From Leptopterna dolabrata (Eukaryota; Arthropoda; Insecta; Hemiptera; Miridae): a stretch of DNA of 64,000 nt. The stretch lies in NCBI GenBank assembly GCA_954871275.1, contig OX940977.1, positions 35,188,493 through 35,252,492 of the forward strand, written 5' to 3'. The translations under genes and the position numbers were made by a program. Positions 29,392 through 43,514 of the stretch are shown here, piece by piece. Numbering within the stretch: position 1 is the first letter of the stretch; each line of letters starts with the position of its first letter. The notes under the pieces are model-generated. The model was not told the DNA's origin. It saw only the letters and a list, made by a program, of their open reading frames with translations, and did not search any database.

Positions 29392-30183
29392 CGTCGATAA
29401 TTTCGTGCAACAGGAAACGCTCTAAATTAGGCGTCACACAAACGGCTAATTCCAGAAAAATAACGCAATATCTTTAATTACGTACTGATAACTATACTGA
29501 AATTATTACGAACTGACTTTCCACGGGCTCACCACTTCACACATCAATACAATAAAAAAAGACAGCGGATAGCAGTCACACCGTCACACGTGTGTCATGG
29601 ATGCTGGTGTCGTCTTCCAATTTAATGCCTTGGCCGGAGCCATACCGGACATTGGTTGAATAGTGTCCAGTGCATGGAAGTAGGAAGAGATGTGAGTTGG
29701 TTCTCGTCCACGGCCACTTGTCGGACTAAAATGTCGTCCTTTGGATGGTAAATAAATATTATCGTCTTTCCAGAATGAACACTTTGGGTACGGCATTTCT
29801 GCTAACTTGGAAACCAATGAATCGCCCCTCAGATGGCTTGCCAGCTTCTTTTATGAGGTCTAAATTGACAAAAGCCTCTCAGAAAGGTGCTTGAAGTCAT
29901 AATTATTCTGAAACGAATCCTTAATTTTTTTTAAATTACGCATATTCAATTGTATAATCCTCAATATTTTCTAATAGCCGAACATGTAGGCACGTTGAGG
30001 GCTCTGCTTATGTAGGTAGTGTCACAGCATGTTCTGCAGTTTTGTGTTAAAAGCAAATTTTGGAGCAAGGAGTGAACATCCTGCTGAAAATCGGCTAAAC
30101 ATAACAGCATATCAATTAGTTAGGTACCTATATTCCTTGCTGTTGCAGTCTTTACGATGTTCCTTTTCCTCCCTTCATTTTAA

Positions 30184-30804
30184 CACATTCAGTGCAGAAC
30201 AATGATGAGAAATCTTCCAACCAACCTGATTTGAGTTCTTGCGGTTAATCACATCATCTGGGATTCTAGACGTAGGAAAATGCGTTCTGAGATGTCAAAA
30301 TATCATAGTTTCGTAATTAGAGCGCAATTTACCTCCGTCCCAGATCCGGGACGGGGGGTCACACGGCTGGAGAGTTCAAGTGTTGTTCAAATGGGGCTCC
30401 CTGATCCACCAACCTCTATCGCGGTGGAATTTTCTGTGAGTAAACTCCTTTTTTGGAGTCTCGCATTCACTGGAGGAAGACATGAAGAACCACCTGCACT
30501 TGTGAAGATTCAGGAACAAACTAAAAATGTACACAACATTGCACAGGACGACAGAAAACCTGAGGGTGAACTTTGAACCCGAATATCTCGAAACTTTTAT
30601 ATAGTAAACATTGAAACTGAGGTTATGTTTACCCTTCAGAGACCTTCCAGCCCCCCTTCACATGAAAAACCCGACGGATAGGAACAGTGCGGGAACCTTG
30701 CACAGCCCGAGTACTTCACAATAGAAGGTGGCTCGGATCCGGGACGGCCGCATGGCTGGCGAATACGCTGGCGTCCCGGATCCGGGACAGCCGCACTGAA
30801 TGCG
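30184..30804. mobile_element. piggyBac-type MITE
   Basis: Flanked by TTAA at 30180-30183 and 30805-30808. The termini CACATTCAGTGCAG and CCGCACTGAATGCG are inverted. The inner part holds a repeated CGGATCCGGGACGGCCGC block. No transposase frame. Confidence 0.8.
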
Positions 30805-31429
30805 TTAAACTTGTTTTTAGGGGGCAGTCAGTTTCTCCCGTTCACCAGATATCTCAACATACACTAGAGAGTTTTCCCAAAAGTTTGGCCACTAGGTCGT
30901 TGACGGACTAAGGATCTCTGGGCTAACGATCTAAGGGGGAAAAACTAGATGCTAACCTCTTAAGATTGTGAAACGATCTAAGGTCGTTGAACGATCTCGA
31001 TGGGTGATGCTAACGTTAACTTTGAACTGTTCTCATCACTTGAAGATTTCAGTTTTACAAGCCGTTTTTACGTTCGCTAGTACATTATACAGTTGTTCAT
31101 AGACTAGCCAGGTACAATTAATTAAGGTTTTCCAGTCCTAAAGGATCACAGAAACATTTCCTATTGCTATTTTCAAATGGAAAATAATGTAGGGTTGCCC
31201 ATAGACACGAGACAAATTAGCCAAAAAACTAAAGGTTTGGCTAATTAAAGTTATTTGGCAAAAATTAGTGGCTAATAGATAGACATTATTAGCCAAAAAA
31301 CTGTAAGGTTGTCCATAGACATGGAGAAATTAGCCAGGTAAACATTTTCCAGTCTTCAAGGATCACAGAAATATTTCCCAACTGTTTAAAAAAACGCTGC
31401 AAATCCCTGCACAACGGTTTATTATTTTG

Positions 31430-31640
31430 TATAGAATACCCTTCTGTTACAGATCACAGCTCTATGTATAGATAACCCGTCTATATAATATAATATGTAC
31501 TATTCTATGCATAATTATGTAGATCGCAGACCCTCCGTAGGTTAGTACCTAACCCCGTACTCGTTACTAGGTACCTACCTAAATCACGAGTTAAATGTTG
31601 CTAAAATAATTCTGCCGATGACAAACAGTACCTAACAAAA
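31430..31640 (-). repeat. Host repeat B, uninterrupted copy
   Basis: Read on the minus strand it runs GTTAGGTACTAACC through AGTACA (inverse at 31496-31501) to GTAACAGAAGGG. It serves as an empty-site model for element 2. Confidence 0.85.
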
Positions 31641-31769
31641 AGAAACACACATAATGAAGTTCTGAAAAGAAATTGTTGATGAGGAGTGAAAAAAGTTGCA
31701 AAAGTACAGCTACCAACAAACTCCAGCCCCTTCTACGTAGATGGTATAATGAACCGTTGTGTAATAATT

Positions 31770-32520
31770 TACCGTTGAGTAATGATTTACCGTAGTAATA
31801 ATTTACCCATCAATAATACTTCAACGTTTGTTCAAGTTTCACTACCTACCAACAAACTCCAAAAGAGCCATCATTTTTCAAATTAAATAATATCACAGAA
31901 CAACCAACTCGACTTCATACTCCGCCAATATAATCAGGTGATCCCTACCAATGATTGGCCGTATTCACAAATTCCTATTGTGGGCGCGTCTCTGGTTACG
32001 AGATTTGGTTTGAATTGTATACAATTTCATTCACACTGGAGTCGAAAATGCCTGTCGGTGCAAACTTCGGGGCCTTACTGTGAACGAACGGCTGGACGTA
32101 CGATGCTCCGGATGGTCTTAAAAAACTCGCAAGTTCAAGAATTATTTAAAACCGTAAAAATATTTACGTAAAAAAATGGTATAGGCGTTTTGAAAATTTC
32201 AACCCCTATTTTGAACCCCTTAGAGATGACTCACAGTAACGTCGAGCTTCGAGGACCAACTAGACGCCGAACGGAACCTATAACCCGAATTTCATCAATT
32301 TTTTTTCATGGTAACTAAGAAAAGTGGCCCGTACGGCGTACGGTGTACGGCGTACGGCGTACGGTGTACGGCGTACGGCGGACAGACAGAAATATTTTTA
32401 TTGCAGTTTTGGATTCTACATACCTTGAAACGTAAACCATCAAATTTTGAGGGGGGGTAAGAATTTTTTTTTTCATGCTCGATTCCAATGGTTCATTATT
32501 GAAAATAATAAACCAAAAAT
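31770..32520 (+). repeat. Host repeat D, long copy 1 (duplicated at 35503-36237)
   Basis: Nearly identical to 35503-36237 over ~730 bp, from ACCGTTGAGTAATGATTTAC to GAAAATAATAAACC. It differs by a GTACGG minisatellite expansion (32330-32380) and by lacking ~24 bp present in copy 2. Confidence 0.85.
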
Positions 32521-33505
32521 ATAGATATGTAGGGTTTTTATACTGCAGAAAAATCGAAAAAAAGATGCACACTACCAGGTACACGTACACAACACAAACA
32601 AATGCCATGGATGAAGGCAAACCATGCGATGAGGTTTCCTTGGTGGAAGGTTAGTAGGGGAACCGGCCCATACGACCGAGGTCGTTTAGGTAGACTGGTG
32701 GCATACAACGTTGTCGAGCTCAGTTAGGTCGATCCCAACCAACGTGCGCATGCACAGTTCGCACTTTCCTTAGCCCGTCAACTGGCTAGTAGCCAAACCT
32801 TTCTCTAATATCTGCTTTCCTACCTACACTGATTCTGATATGCATGACGCATGCTTCTAATAACCCTTTCTTCATGTTCACAATGGCATCAGGAAGGCTG
32901 TCACAGTAGCGCAGAAATACCATTACTTTCTATTCGACTTTGGATCTCTTTATCACAATCTTCCATCACCTGCTCAGTTTCCTCATAACGCATATCCTTA
33001 AATTCTTCATTACTATCTTCTATCAGGCATGCACACTTTACAATAATTAACATAAAGGCCTAATTCAGCAGATGCTATCATTCACTGGCTTGTAGTCCAT
33101 GATGGTGTTTCTTCCACTGACTGACGGTTCCATTATTTGTAAGATTCCACTTGCTGCAGTATAGTGTAAGTTGTAGAGCCATCTACATCTTCTTCGAATT
33201 TTGCATAAATCATTCTCACCAGATGAGTACCACCTAATCATTTACAATAATTGAGATTGTTTCCCCCACTCCCTCACAAAACAGTGCTCGAGTTAAAATT
33301 AGGCACACTTTTGTATTTTCAAACCCACTGCATTATTGGTACCTACCTATGAATACAACACTGTGGGGTAAGTATATATTACCGTCAGTCATTCACTCAA
33401 AACTATTGTTGTGGGAAAAGAAAACGAAGTCTCTGTAACTCACAGTCTTGATAAATAATAAATGTAAAGGTCAAATGAACGAGGATGCATAAAATGAATT
33501 ATGTA

Positions 33506-33653
33506 TTAAATTGCGTTGATATCCATTTCTTCAACAATGTCATCTTGTTCTGGAATGTCGATGTCATCCTCAGCTGCAGCAGGTACTTGTTTTCTCTTGA
33601 GTTTTTTTGGGCGCTTCTCCACGTTTTTGATTTTTTTGGGCGGGCTGTCTTCA
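33506..33653 (-). CDS. Orphan terminal exon of an unidentified nuclear-type protein
   Basis: TATTTTCAG lies before 33653. The frame then reads EDSPPKKIKNVEKRPKKLKR, an Ala-rich turn, and an acidic DDIDIPEQDDIVEEMD tail to a TAA at 33506. This basic-then-acidic layout is usual for nucleolar proteins. The phase (two bases carried from the upstream exon) does not fit any NOC2L exon end found here, so it is either an alternative 3' end reached through an unseen exon or a separate gene. Confidence 0.4.
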
Positions 33654-34136
33654 CTGAAAATAGTAGACGATGCGTGACAATAAGGAAACAAACTAAGTGG
33701 AATGGGAGTGCAGACAATGCAAGTAGAGGCTGCAGCGTCTCAGAAAAATCTAACACAGTTACTTAGGAGTAATTCGACGCAGAATTCGATGATCTTTAAT
33801 TAAGGTGCGAGTCAACTTTTCTGCACAATCCACCCTTCAGATGTTATTTTAAGCCAAAAACTGAAAAAAGGGCCAAACATTTGGCGGTTTTTTGCTCCCA
33901 AATGTTCAGCTCGCCTCAGAAACCGTCGCAAATTTATAGTACTCTTATCCGGGATGCCCAAAATTGATTAAAATCATTTCCAGCTTTTTCTAAGTTAATT
34001 TGAGGTTTTTTTGTCTAATTACTGGGCTCTTAGAGTGGGAGGAATGACGTCACCATTCTATTTCGTCTTTATGGATTATTAATTTTTACATGTTAGGCTC
34101 ACCTATCATTGTGTTAAAGATTCTCATTTCATTTTT

Positions 34137-34979
<843 letters not shown>

Positions 34980-35502
34980 TTTTTTAAAATTAATTTTACG
35001 CAAATATTTAAAAAGTTAAAAATAGATTTTGAAAATAGAAAGTGAAAATTCTTGGTAAACCGAATACAGAAGTAATACAATGGTAGTGGGAACAGAATGA
35101 ACTGCTGGCAGGAACAGTACATGAAGAGCAACAGCTCTTTCTAAAGGGTCAGCAACACACACAACTCCATACCACCTTATACCCCCCCCCCCCCCCCAAC
35201 GGTCCACCACACACACAGACAGAGTGCTCCATTTAGTAGGGAAGGGCGATTCCGTTCTTTTTGAGAAACGAAACAGTTAGTTTTCTGTATGAAACACTTT
35301 CGGGAAAGCTGTTTCAAAATAACAGCTTCGGCAACAATAATGCTTCAAGACATTTTGGCTCTGCCAAAACAACAGAAACGTGAAACTGTTTCTTCGTTTT
35401 TCCTACTCCAAGCTGTCTCCAATGGAAACAGTTTAGAAACATCCGTTTTTAACATGTTTAATGTTTTAGGGCTGGGGGTCATTCTGTGAATTCCGACACG
35501 CA

Positions 35503-36237
35503 AATAATTTACCGTTGAGTAATGATTTACCGTAGTAATAATTTACCCATCAATAATACTTCAACGTTTGTTCAAGTGTCACTACCTACCAACAAACTCC
35601 AAAAGAGCCATCATTTTTCAAATTAAATAATATCACAGAACAACCAACTCGACTTCATTCTCCGCCAATATAATCAGGTGATCCCTACCAATGATTGGCC
35701 GTATTCACAAATTCCTATTGTGGGCGCGTCTCTGGTTACGAGATTTGGTTTGAATTGTATACAATTTCATTCACACTGGAGCACAGAAAACCCTACTATA
35801 CTACGTCGAAAATGCCTGTCGGTGCAAACTTCGGGGCCTTACTGTGAACGAACGGCTGGACGTGATGCTCCGGATGGTCTTAAAAAACTCGCAAGTTCAA
35901 GAACTATTTAAAACCGTAAAAATATTTACGTAAAAAAATGGTATAGGCGTTTTGAAAATTTCAACCCCTATTTTGAACCCCTTAGAGATGACTCACAGTA
36001 ACGTCGAGCTTCGAGGACCAACTAGACGCCGAACGGAACCTATAACCCGAATTTCATCAATTTTTTTTCATGGTAACTAAGAAAAGTGGCCCGTACGGCG
36101 GACAGACAGAAATATTTTTATTGCAGTTTTGGATTCTACATACCTTGAAACGTAAACCATCAAATTTTGAGGGGGGGTAAGAATTTTTTTTTTCATGCTC
36201 GATTCCAATGGTTCATTATTGAAAATAATAAACCAAA
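35503..36237 (+). repeat. Host repeat D, long copy 2
   Basis: Direct repeat of 31770-32520, about 3.7 kb away. It holds a single GTACGG unit and an extra ACAGAAAACCCTACTATACT segment near 35785-35805. Confidence 0.85.
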
Positions 36238-36359
36238 ATGATGGCTCTATTGGAGTTTGTTGATAGGCAGTGAAACCGATTTTATTGGTGGGGTACCTAT
36301 GAAGTCGAGTTGGTTGTTCTGTGATATTATTTCATTTGAAAAATGAAGTGCGTTTCTTT

Positions 36360-36960
36360 TTGTTAGGTACCTACTGTTTGCAATCGACAGAATTATTTTA
36401 GCAACATTTACCTCGTGATTTAGGTAGGTACCTAGTAACGAGTACGAGGTTAGGTATTAACCTACGGAGGGTGTGCGATCCGGCTGAATTTTGTTGATAG
36501 GTACTTTTGCAACTTGAACAACCGATGAAGTATTATTGATGGGTAAATTATTACACAATGACAAATTATTACACAATGGCAAATTATTACACAATGGCAA
36601 AGTATTACACAATTGCAAATTATTACACAACGGCTCATCTACCCAGAAGGGGCTGGATTTTGTTGATAGGTACTTTTGCAACTTGAACAACCGTTGAAGT
36701 ATTATTGATGGGTAAATTATTACACAACGGTTCATTATTCTATCTCCGTAGAAGTGGAACCTATACAGGTAAATTACCTATTACACAACGGTTTAGGGAG
36801 GTACCTAGTAACGACTGCGGGGTTAGGTACTAACCTACGGAGGTCCGCGATCTACAAAATTATGTGTAGAATAGTACATATATGTTATATAGAAGGGTTA
36901 TCTATACGGAGACCTGTGATCTGTAACAGGAGGGTATTCTGTAAAAAATAATAAACCGTT
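36360..36960 (+). repeat. Host repeat B, uninterrupted copies
   Basis: Two partial units. 36355-36480 matches the GTTAGGTACCTACTGTTTGC part. 36800-36960 contains ACGGAGGTCCGCGATCTAC, AGTACA (36873-36878) and GTGATCTGTAACAGGAGG, the second empty-site model. Between them lie tandem TTATTACACAATGGCAAA units (36541-36630). Confidence 0.8.
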
Positions 36961-37367
36961 GTGCAGGGATTTGCAGCGTTTTTAGTTTATTATTTTGAAG
37001 AGGTAATGAACCTTTGGAATAGATCATGACAATTATTGGCCTATTGGACTTTTGGCAACCTTGGGACCTGAAATCGAATCAAGACTGTAACACTGTTTAG
37101 TCTGTGGCCGTTCTTTTGAAACAGTTATTTCAGGTTTTGAGAGACTGTTTCCTCGTTTCTTTTCAAGAAACAGTTTCACGTTTTTTCCCCCCATCCCTAC
37201 CATTTAGAGGACCAGATGAGTGGTTGTCAAAACGAGACAGACATCCAAGGCATATCACAATCCTAAGTAACCCAATGTCAAGACAGGGCTACCAAAAATA
37301 TAGTAGAGCCTAATTACAAATTAGAGAAATAGTAGTTCATATAAGAGTAATTTAAACACAATAATAA

Positions 37368-37505
37368 TTACTCGACGTCGGGGAATTCGAAATCAGATTC
37401 GTCAGATGGGAAGAGCTCTACAGGACCGTCTGACACTGGTTTCTTGTTGACAGCTGCAGCTGGCCTCTTGGTCAGTTTGGGAAGATACATTCCCTCGTTA
37501 GCGAT
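37368..37505 (-). CDS. NOC2L: NOC2L exon 12 (C terminus)
   Basis: Last exon of a 12-exon nucleolar complex protein 2 gene (2064 nt, 687 residues). It encodes MYLPKLTKRPA, GPVELFPSDESDFEF and a TAA at 37368. Acceptor TTTGCAG, phase 0. NOC2 forms complexes with NOC1 and NOC3 for transport and maturation of pre-60S particles. Confidence 0.85.
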   Translation of the reverse strand: MANEGMYLPKLTKRPAAAVNKKPVSDGPVELFPSDESDFEFPDVE

Positions 37506-37683
37506 CTGCAAAGTTGGCATCAATAAACTTGTAAATACATGGGGTGAATAAATGTGTAAATTCATTATATTTTTAAATAAATTATGTCAACACATAAATT
37601 TGTAAATACATGTAAAAGTATGGTTTTTAGGAAGGTCGTGATAGTTGTTGGGGGAAAAATAATAAAACAGACGTTCCTGGTAC

Positions 37684-37941
37684 CTTGTCATTATTGGTGG
37701 CTTGCTTTGCTTTTCTGAGGTTCTGCGACTTGTTGAGCTGCTCCCAGTACTTGGTCAAAGGGGTTCCTTTGGCTTTCAAATCCGCTTCGAAGGCATTTAT
37801 TTTGGCGGTTTCACTCAAAGTCAAACTGAGTTGATTTCGGGCGTTGTTGACGAAAGTGTAGTTTTCATTTAGTTTCGAAAGTATTTGCTTCAGCTTGGAA
37901 TTATACTTGGGTACTTTACAAGTTTTTATGAAAGTCTTCAG
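37684..37941 (-). CDS. NOC2L: NOC2L exon 11
   Basis: 86 codons. LKTFIKTCKVPKYNSKLKQIL continues the helical repeat begun in exon 10, and GTPLTKYWEQLNKSQNLRK is the conserved end of the NOC2 domain. Acceptor TTTCCAG, donor GTACCA, both phase 0. Confidence 0.92.
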
Positions 37942-38074
37942 CTGGAAAGAAACATATAACATAAGACAAGAACGCTTGACTTTATTGAAAGGAATCAAAC
38001 AATATTGTAGTACAAGCAGGAAAACCCGTTGTACTAAATACCACGGGCTCTACAGCGGTCGGCATCGAAGAGAA

Positions 38075-39594
38075 CAGGCGCGGATCCAAGGGGGGGGGTC
38101 ACAGGGGTCATGACCCCCCCCCCCAGAATCAGCCTGTATTTCAAAAAGCAGAGCTGAACGAATTGTTCACAAACCCGAAAACAAAAAAAAACCAAACGAA
38201 AACGAACCCAGCTTTTGTGAAATCAAAAACCAGAAACAAACCAAATGACCAAAGTCAACTTACCATATTGTTAACTTAAAACATTGGAAACAAAATATAA
38301 CAATAATTACGATTAAACTTTTTATAGAATACTGATTTTTTCTGTATTTGGTTTGTAGCAACACTTGTGATTTGTTTACATTTGTATAAGTTCCAACTGG
38401 GACGATAATTTATAACACAAAATCTAATTTTCTACTTTGTTTCGCAAATCTGTTGATTATCCCATCGATGTCCAATTCGATGTCGCGATGGACGTGTAAC
38501 AATGCAAGCCCAGTGAGTCTGTCTTCTTTTATAGTTGATCTCAGCCAAGTTTTGAGGCGACGGAGAGTTGAAAAACTCCTTTCTGCAGTGGCTGCGGTCA
38601 CAGGAAGCGTATGTAAAGTATCAAGTAGTTTCCAAATGGATGGGTAAATTTCTTCATCACATGCAACACAAACGAGAGGAAGCGAATCGGGGAGTTCACC
38701 GCCGTTTTCAACAATCTGGCGTTTGCCAATTTTGGACTTATTCGGTTCTTGTGGGGAACTTCTCAAATAAAAGTGATCAATATTTACGAGAAATTCTATA
38801 AACAAAACATTATTGCAATTTGAATTTTAAATTAAAAACTGATTTGGCCACATGGTCTTCTCAATTTTGCTTCATATACAACTTTGTAAATATTTACCAT
38901 AAAACATCCGTCAAATTGAAATTCAAATTACAGTAATTTCTAATTACACAAACGGTAGACAGTGTTTAAAAAAAACTGAAAACAAAAAAGAACTATAAAA
39001 AATCTAAAAAGATTCGATCAAAAATGTCAAAATTAGTCGAATACAATCGTACACTTGGTCCTACCAATGTTACTTTATATACAATTATGTCAATAAATTT
39101 ACCTTGGTGTATCCGTCAAATTACACCTTGTTTATTTCTTCTTATTTTTGTTAATTATTATCTTGTTTTTGTTTCGTTCTCGTTTTCTTTCCTGCCAAAT
39201 TCAGTAAAAACGATACCTACTGAATTCACTGAGATCAACAATAGATTGTTGTGGTTTCAATGTTTTGATTTGCAAACTCTGAAGTTAGCTACGCTGCCAT
39301 AAAATGCGCCAATTTGTTTGAAAACCCATTAGGACACTTTTTTAGAAGAAAATTGAAAATAAATGCATTTATCAGTTAAATAATTAATAGATGTTGAAAA
39401 TATTTTTTTACATAAACAATGAATTTTATAAATAAATACAATTAATTTTGTAAGTAGACAAATTGGACGAGTTTAGGCATAAGGTTGAAAATTCGGTTTG
39501 TATTGTTTGTTTAGTTATTTTGTTATTTTTTGTTATTTTTTATATTGTTCTACCCTGTGACCCCCCCCGGAAAAAAATTCTGGATCCGCCCCTG
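38075..39594. mobile_element. hAT transposon (1520 bp) in NOC2L intron 10
   Basis: Eight-bp duplication GAAGAGAA at 38067-38074 and 39595-39602. Termini CAGGCGCGGATCC and GGATCCGCCCCTG, with poly-G/C beside them. It contains the transposase C-terminal exon on the minus strand. Confidence 0.92.
38410..38805 (-). pseudogene. hAT transposase C-terminal dimerisation domain
   Basis: LLDTLHTLPVTAATAERSFS then LRRLKTWLRST and DRLTGLALLHVHRDI are the hallmark dimerisation (hATC) stretch. The catalytic part is missing, so the element is non-autonomous. The retained domain is free of stops. Confidence 0.88.
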
Positions 39595-40067
39595 GAAGAG
39601 AAGCCACGAAAAATTCGCACTTGATAATGGCTGTTTCACAAATTTCTCACAGCAATTAGTCTGACGATGAATCTCATCACTACCCAGGAACCCGTCATGA
39701 AACCTCCAACTTCGCTTCTAACAAAGCATCACTCTATTTTCACGATCTTAATTATGAATCATATGGGGCGGTAAGAAACATGAGAGCAACCACCCATCAC
39801 CCACGCGATTACTAACGATAAAATCACGATCGCCAAATAAATTCTGACCATGTCCCACAAAAATCGACTCGGGTGGGTGTAAAGTAGCCCAGGTTCTTCT
39901 TCTTTCTCTTGTTCTTTTATCATCAATATGTTAACTCGTCTGCAGTGTAACTTCCCTTTTTCTTTACCCTTCAATTTTTATCTTTCCTTTCGTTTTCATT
40001 TACTGTCCTTTCTCGATCTGTTGTGCTTCATTATACTTACTATTCAATGATTTAATATTACCTTGTT

Positions 40068-40182
40068 ATATTCTGTGGGTAGTTAATGGGTGCTTGAGGG
40101 ATGATTGAGGGATAACAGTTATCAATAAATAACAGTTTACAACACACCTGGATCTCAATCATCACTCAAACACCCATTAACT
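40068..40182. repeat. Palindrome interrupted at its end by the Tc1-like element
   Basis: AGTTAATGGGTGCTTGAG mirrors CTCAAACACCCATTAACT across ~60 bp. ATTCTGTGGGTAGTT recurs right of the element at 42112. Confidence 0.65.
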
Positions 40183-40183
40183 A

Positions 40184-42070
40184 TAGGTCGTGCACAAGAA
40201 TAATGCCCTCCGACCCTGCACTCTACATGAGCATGGGAGAAGCTGAGGGCTCGGCAGCCTGAGTGGGATGCAATTTTGGGACTTTTACTCTGTTATGTTG
40301 GCAGCCGTGCTGCCATTCCCAGACAGCTCATTCCGTTCCCATATCCTGTTTTCCTTGACTTGCATCTTGCTTTTCGTTTCGCCATCCTACCTATATCGTT
40401 GTATTAACCCTTCTTATTTTAACTGTGAGTATTATCACAATCCCCGTCATCCTATTTTTGAACTGAGTATCATCACAATCCCCCGTACCCGTCAGTTTCC
40501 GTGTGTCGCCTACACAAATCTCGCGATGGAAGATCAACATTCATCGTCAGTAAGAAACCGGAAACCTGCTATCGCAAGAGACAGGGCTCTAAGGAGTCAG
40601 GCACGATAAATTGTGTACGATGTGTGCCAGTATTTTACGAGGAAGAAGAGGATGACGCGAAATACAACGTTCGCGATGTGACAAGTGCAGCAACGGGCGT
40701 CTCGGCGAGAACAGTCGGCAACATTATGAAGGAAGCTGGAAACCAAACATCAGATCGGGCGAGACCTTTCTTTGTTACGCCAACCAAGTCCACACCGCAC
40801 AAGAAGGTCATCGATGCTGCTACATGAAACAAGATACGTGAATTCTACATTGTGTGGAAAGAGTGCCCTTCATTGAAAACACTATGCGGAATTGGCGAGT
40901 GACGGAGTTCTCGAGTATGGTAGAAGTTACCTTCGGAAACGACTGGTTAGTAGTGGTTTCAAGTGGAAGAAATGTCAGTCCAGCCGAAAAAATTGAGGAC
41001 GACTACCGTCAAAAAGATCACTTAGTCGAATCGGAGATCGATAGTTTCATCATTAATGTTGTAGGGGGCTTCTGATACTGATAGCAGTTCCGATGAGGAT
41101 TCGGATTTTTCTGATCAGAAGTTTTGCGTACCACACTTAAATTACGTAAGTACTAAATAAATGAATAATAATATGTACTAAATAAATAAATAATAAAATA
41201 ACATTTGTTTCCTTCCTTATTTACCTCATTGTACCTTTTCAAAAAAGTACTCCTAATTTTCAAGAAAACATTTCATAGAAAAAAACTATTACACACGAGT
41301 TTGTCTGTCAGCTCAAAGGAGTCACGCTCAGGGGTCCGATTTTACTAAAATCGGGAAAATGCTACGTTCATTCACTATGGCTTTTATGACAGCATCATTT
41401 TTTGTTTATAACGAAAAAAGGTAAGTTTTTATAGGTTTGTTCCATCCGCGTCAGTGCGAGTTCATCAGTGCGACACCCGCCAGTACGGAACCGAATGGGG
41501 TGGGGGGTAGGTGCAGATACGAGTGCGAGTGAGTGCGAGTTCGAAAATATGACGGTAGGAACGCAAATTTGGTTCTCAGTCTTCTTTGGCTCTCAGAATG
41601 GAATTGGAGCACAAGTCACGGTAACGGCGGTCACGACACGGCACCAACAGAACAAATGAATTTTGGGGAGGTTACAGACTGTTACCTCTTGGGTTCACTT
41701 CAAAAACTCGATCGCCGTGAGTGCGGAAAAGTGCCGCACTCGGTACGGGACTGTTCTGCACTTGACGCGGAAGGAACACGGTTCGGTACAGTCGATGTAG
41801 AAAGTAGAAGTTTGGGTTCATGGAACCGACACGGTAGGAACACAGTTTTATGCGCGGATCGATCTGCGCATAATACGTTCTACTGAACTCGCTCGGATGG
41901 AACAAACCTAATGACGGCTCACACTCAGCTAGAAAAAGGGTTACAGGGGGAAAGTGCTGCCACTGGACAGGGGAAAAACAAAAAAAAACGGGGAATTCCG
42001 TGTTGAAAATGATTTCCACGTTCTCCGCCAGAGTGCAGGGTCGGAGGGCATTATTCTAGTGCACGGACTA
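40184..42070 (+). mobile_element. Tc1/IS630-type transposon remnant (1887 bp)
   Basis: TA at 40182-40183 and 42071-42072. The inverted termini share CGTGCAC, AGAATAATGCCCTCC and GACCCTGCACTCT. A decayed transposase runs from MEDQHSSSVRN (40527) through an ATGVSARTV helix-turn-helix and a GFKWKKCQ block to VPHLNYVS near 41150. Most of the DDE core is deleted. Confidence 0.8.
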
Positions 42071-43134
42071 TAGCATTGTGAAAAAGAAGATCCCTGCAAC
42101 ATTAATATAAACATTCTGTGGGTAGTTTAAATAGTATCTTTTTATTTTCTCCTAACTACACGTAATACAATCATTGTTGAAATTTTTAGTATGTAGATTA
42201 AAAACCCATAAATTATTCATACCTTATCCACCAGGAACCAAGTTTCCTAGGTAGCCCAGGAGTCCGTCAAAATCGAATGAACTATAGGTACTACCTACCT
42301 ACCATCTCGATGATTTAACCTCCATGATTTCCAAGCCATGGGAGAATCGATCAGAAGAAATAATAATCGTTAATAATATAATTAAACATAATATGAATAA
42401 CTATTATCAAGAAGTACGGGCTACTTACTCACATCGACTATCAACATTGAAGAATCAAGGCAAACAAATAGTTCAATATATTTGAGACATGGTTCAATCA
42501 TTTCTTAAAACTTGAACATTAACAAAAAAAACTGTACCTAATTATTCAATACCCGGAGCTAGATTTCCAGGAGTCTAGCATCATAATAATTGTTATATAC
42601 ATAAATATATTAGATACCCATCTGACAGACAACAAATTTGAGCAATTACATTTCTGCCTCAGATTCAAGGAGAATAATCAGTTTCGATGATCCACAATCT
42701 CAACAATATGTACATAGATTATCCATTTATCAAACACAACTACCTACCATTTCTACTTCTACCAGCCTACCAAGATTAACCGGTTGGTTGACTTGAACTC
42801 GACCATTTAGGTAACTCGAAAATCATGGTAACTACTCCTAGATACAACCCTACTCGAATCGCACTGAAGACGAGATAAGATAACAATAACTTATGTAGTA
42901 TCCACCCATCCATGAATGCTACGAAGAAGAGCCTGGCCGCTTGTATGGGCACCGATCAACTGCCACCCAGCCAACTCCTTTAACTTTCGCCTTCGAATCA
43001 GAGATTGTTAATAATACTGTTAATAATACTTCAACTACTAGTGGAACTACTCTTGAGATTCAATACATGCAGAGATAGGAACACGATCAGCACCATTAGC
43101 GTTTTGGTTTATTATTCTGTAAATAATACACGTA

Positions 43135-43514
43135 TGTATTCACTCAGCAAAAAATTGTATAACAACCCCTCAAAAATTTTTCTTATACGTTTCAAGGTGC
43201 TTAGATTCAGAAAATGCTATGTCCAATCAACTACGGTGCTACTTCAATTACGGTCCAACAAAATTCGTTCTTTCACATACAGGCTCCATTTGTGACCTAG
43301 TTGTGTCCCGAAACTTTGCAGCCCGATCGGGATCTACCCAAGGGTGTTATGAGAGAAAAATGAGCATAAAAATAGGTATTTTTTGGTGTTTTAATAACAT
43401 GAGCTATTGAGGTACCTATCGTTTTCCGTGTTTTTTGGAAAAGAAGACCGATTATGAAGTCGATTTTGACCAGAGTGGAAAACTGAGGTTCTAAAGAAGT
43501 TTCAGCCTTAAATT
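43135..43514 (+). repeat. Host repeat C, left half (split by a hAT)
   Basis: Carries TTTGCAGCCCGATCGGGAT and GTCGATTTTGACCAGAG. It resumes at 44978. Further copies lie at 50250-50720, 54930-55200 and 55200-55520. Confidence 0.7.

Noticed and set aside
29584..29817. 77-residue minus-strand frame
   Set aside because: No recognisable motif, no splice or promoter context, and it lies directly upstream of RPF1.
33499..33756. 85-residue alternative reading of the orphan exon
   Set aside because: It crosses the likely TTTTCAG acceptor; the basic-to-acidic frame from 33653 is more natural.
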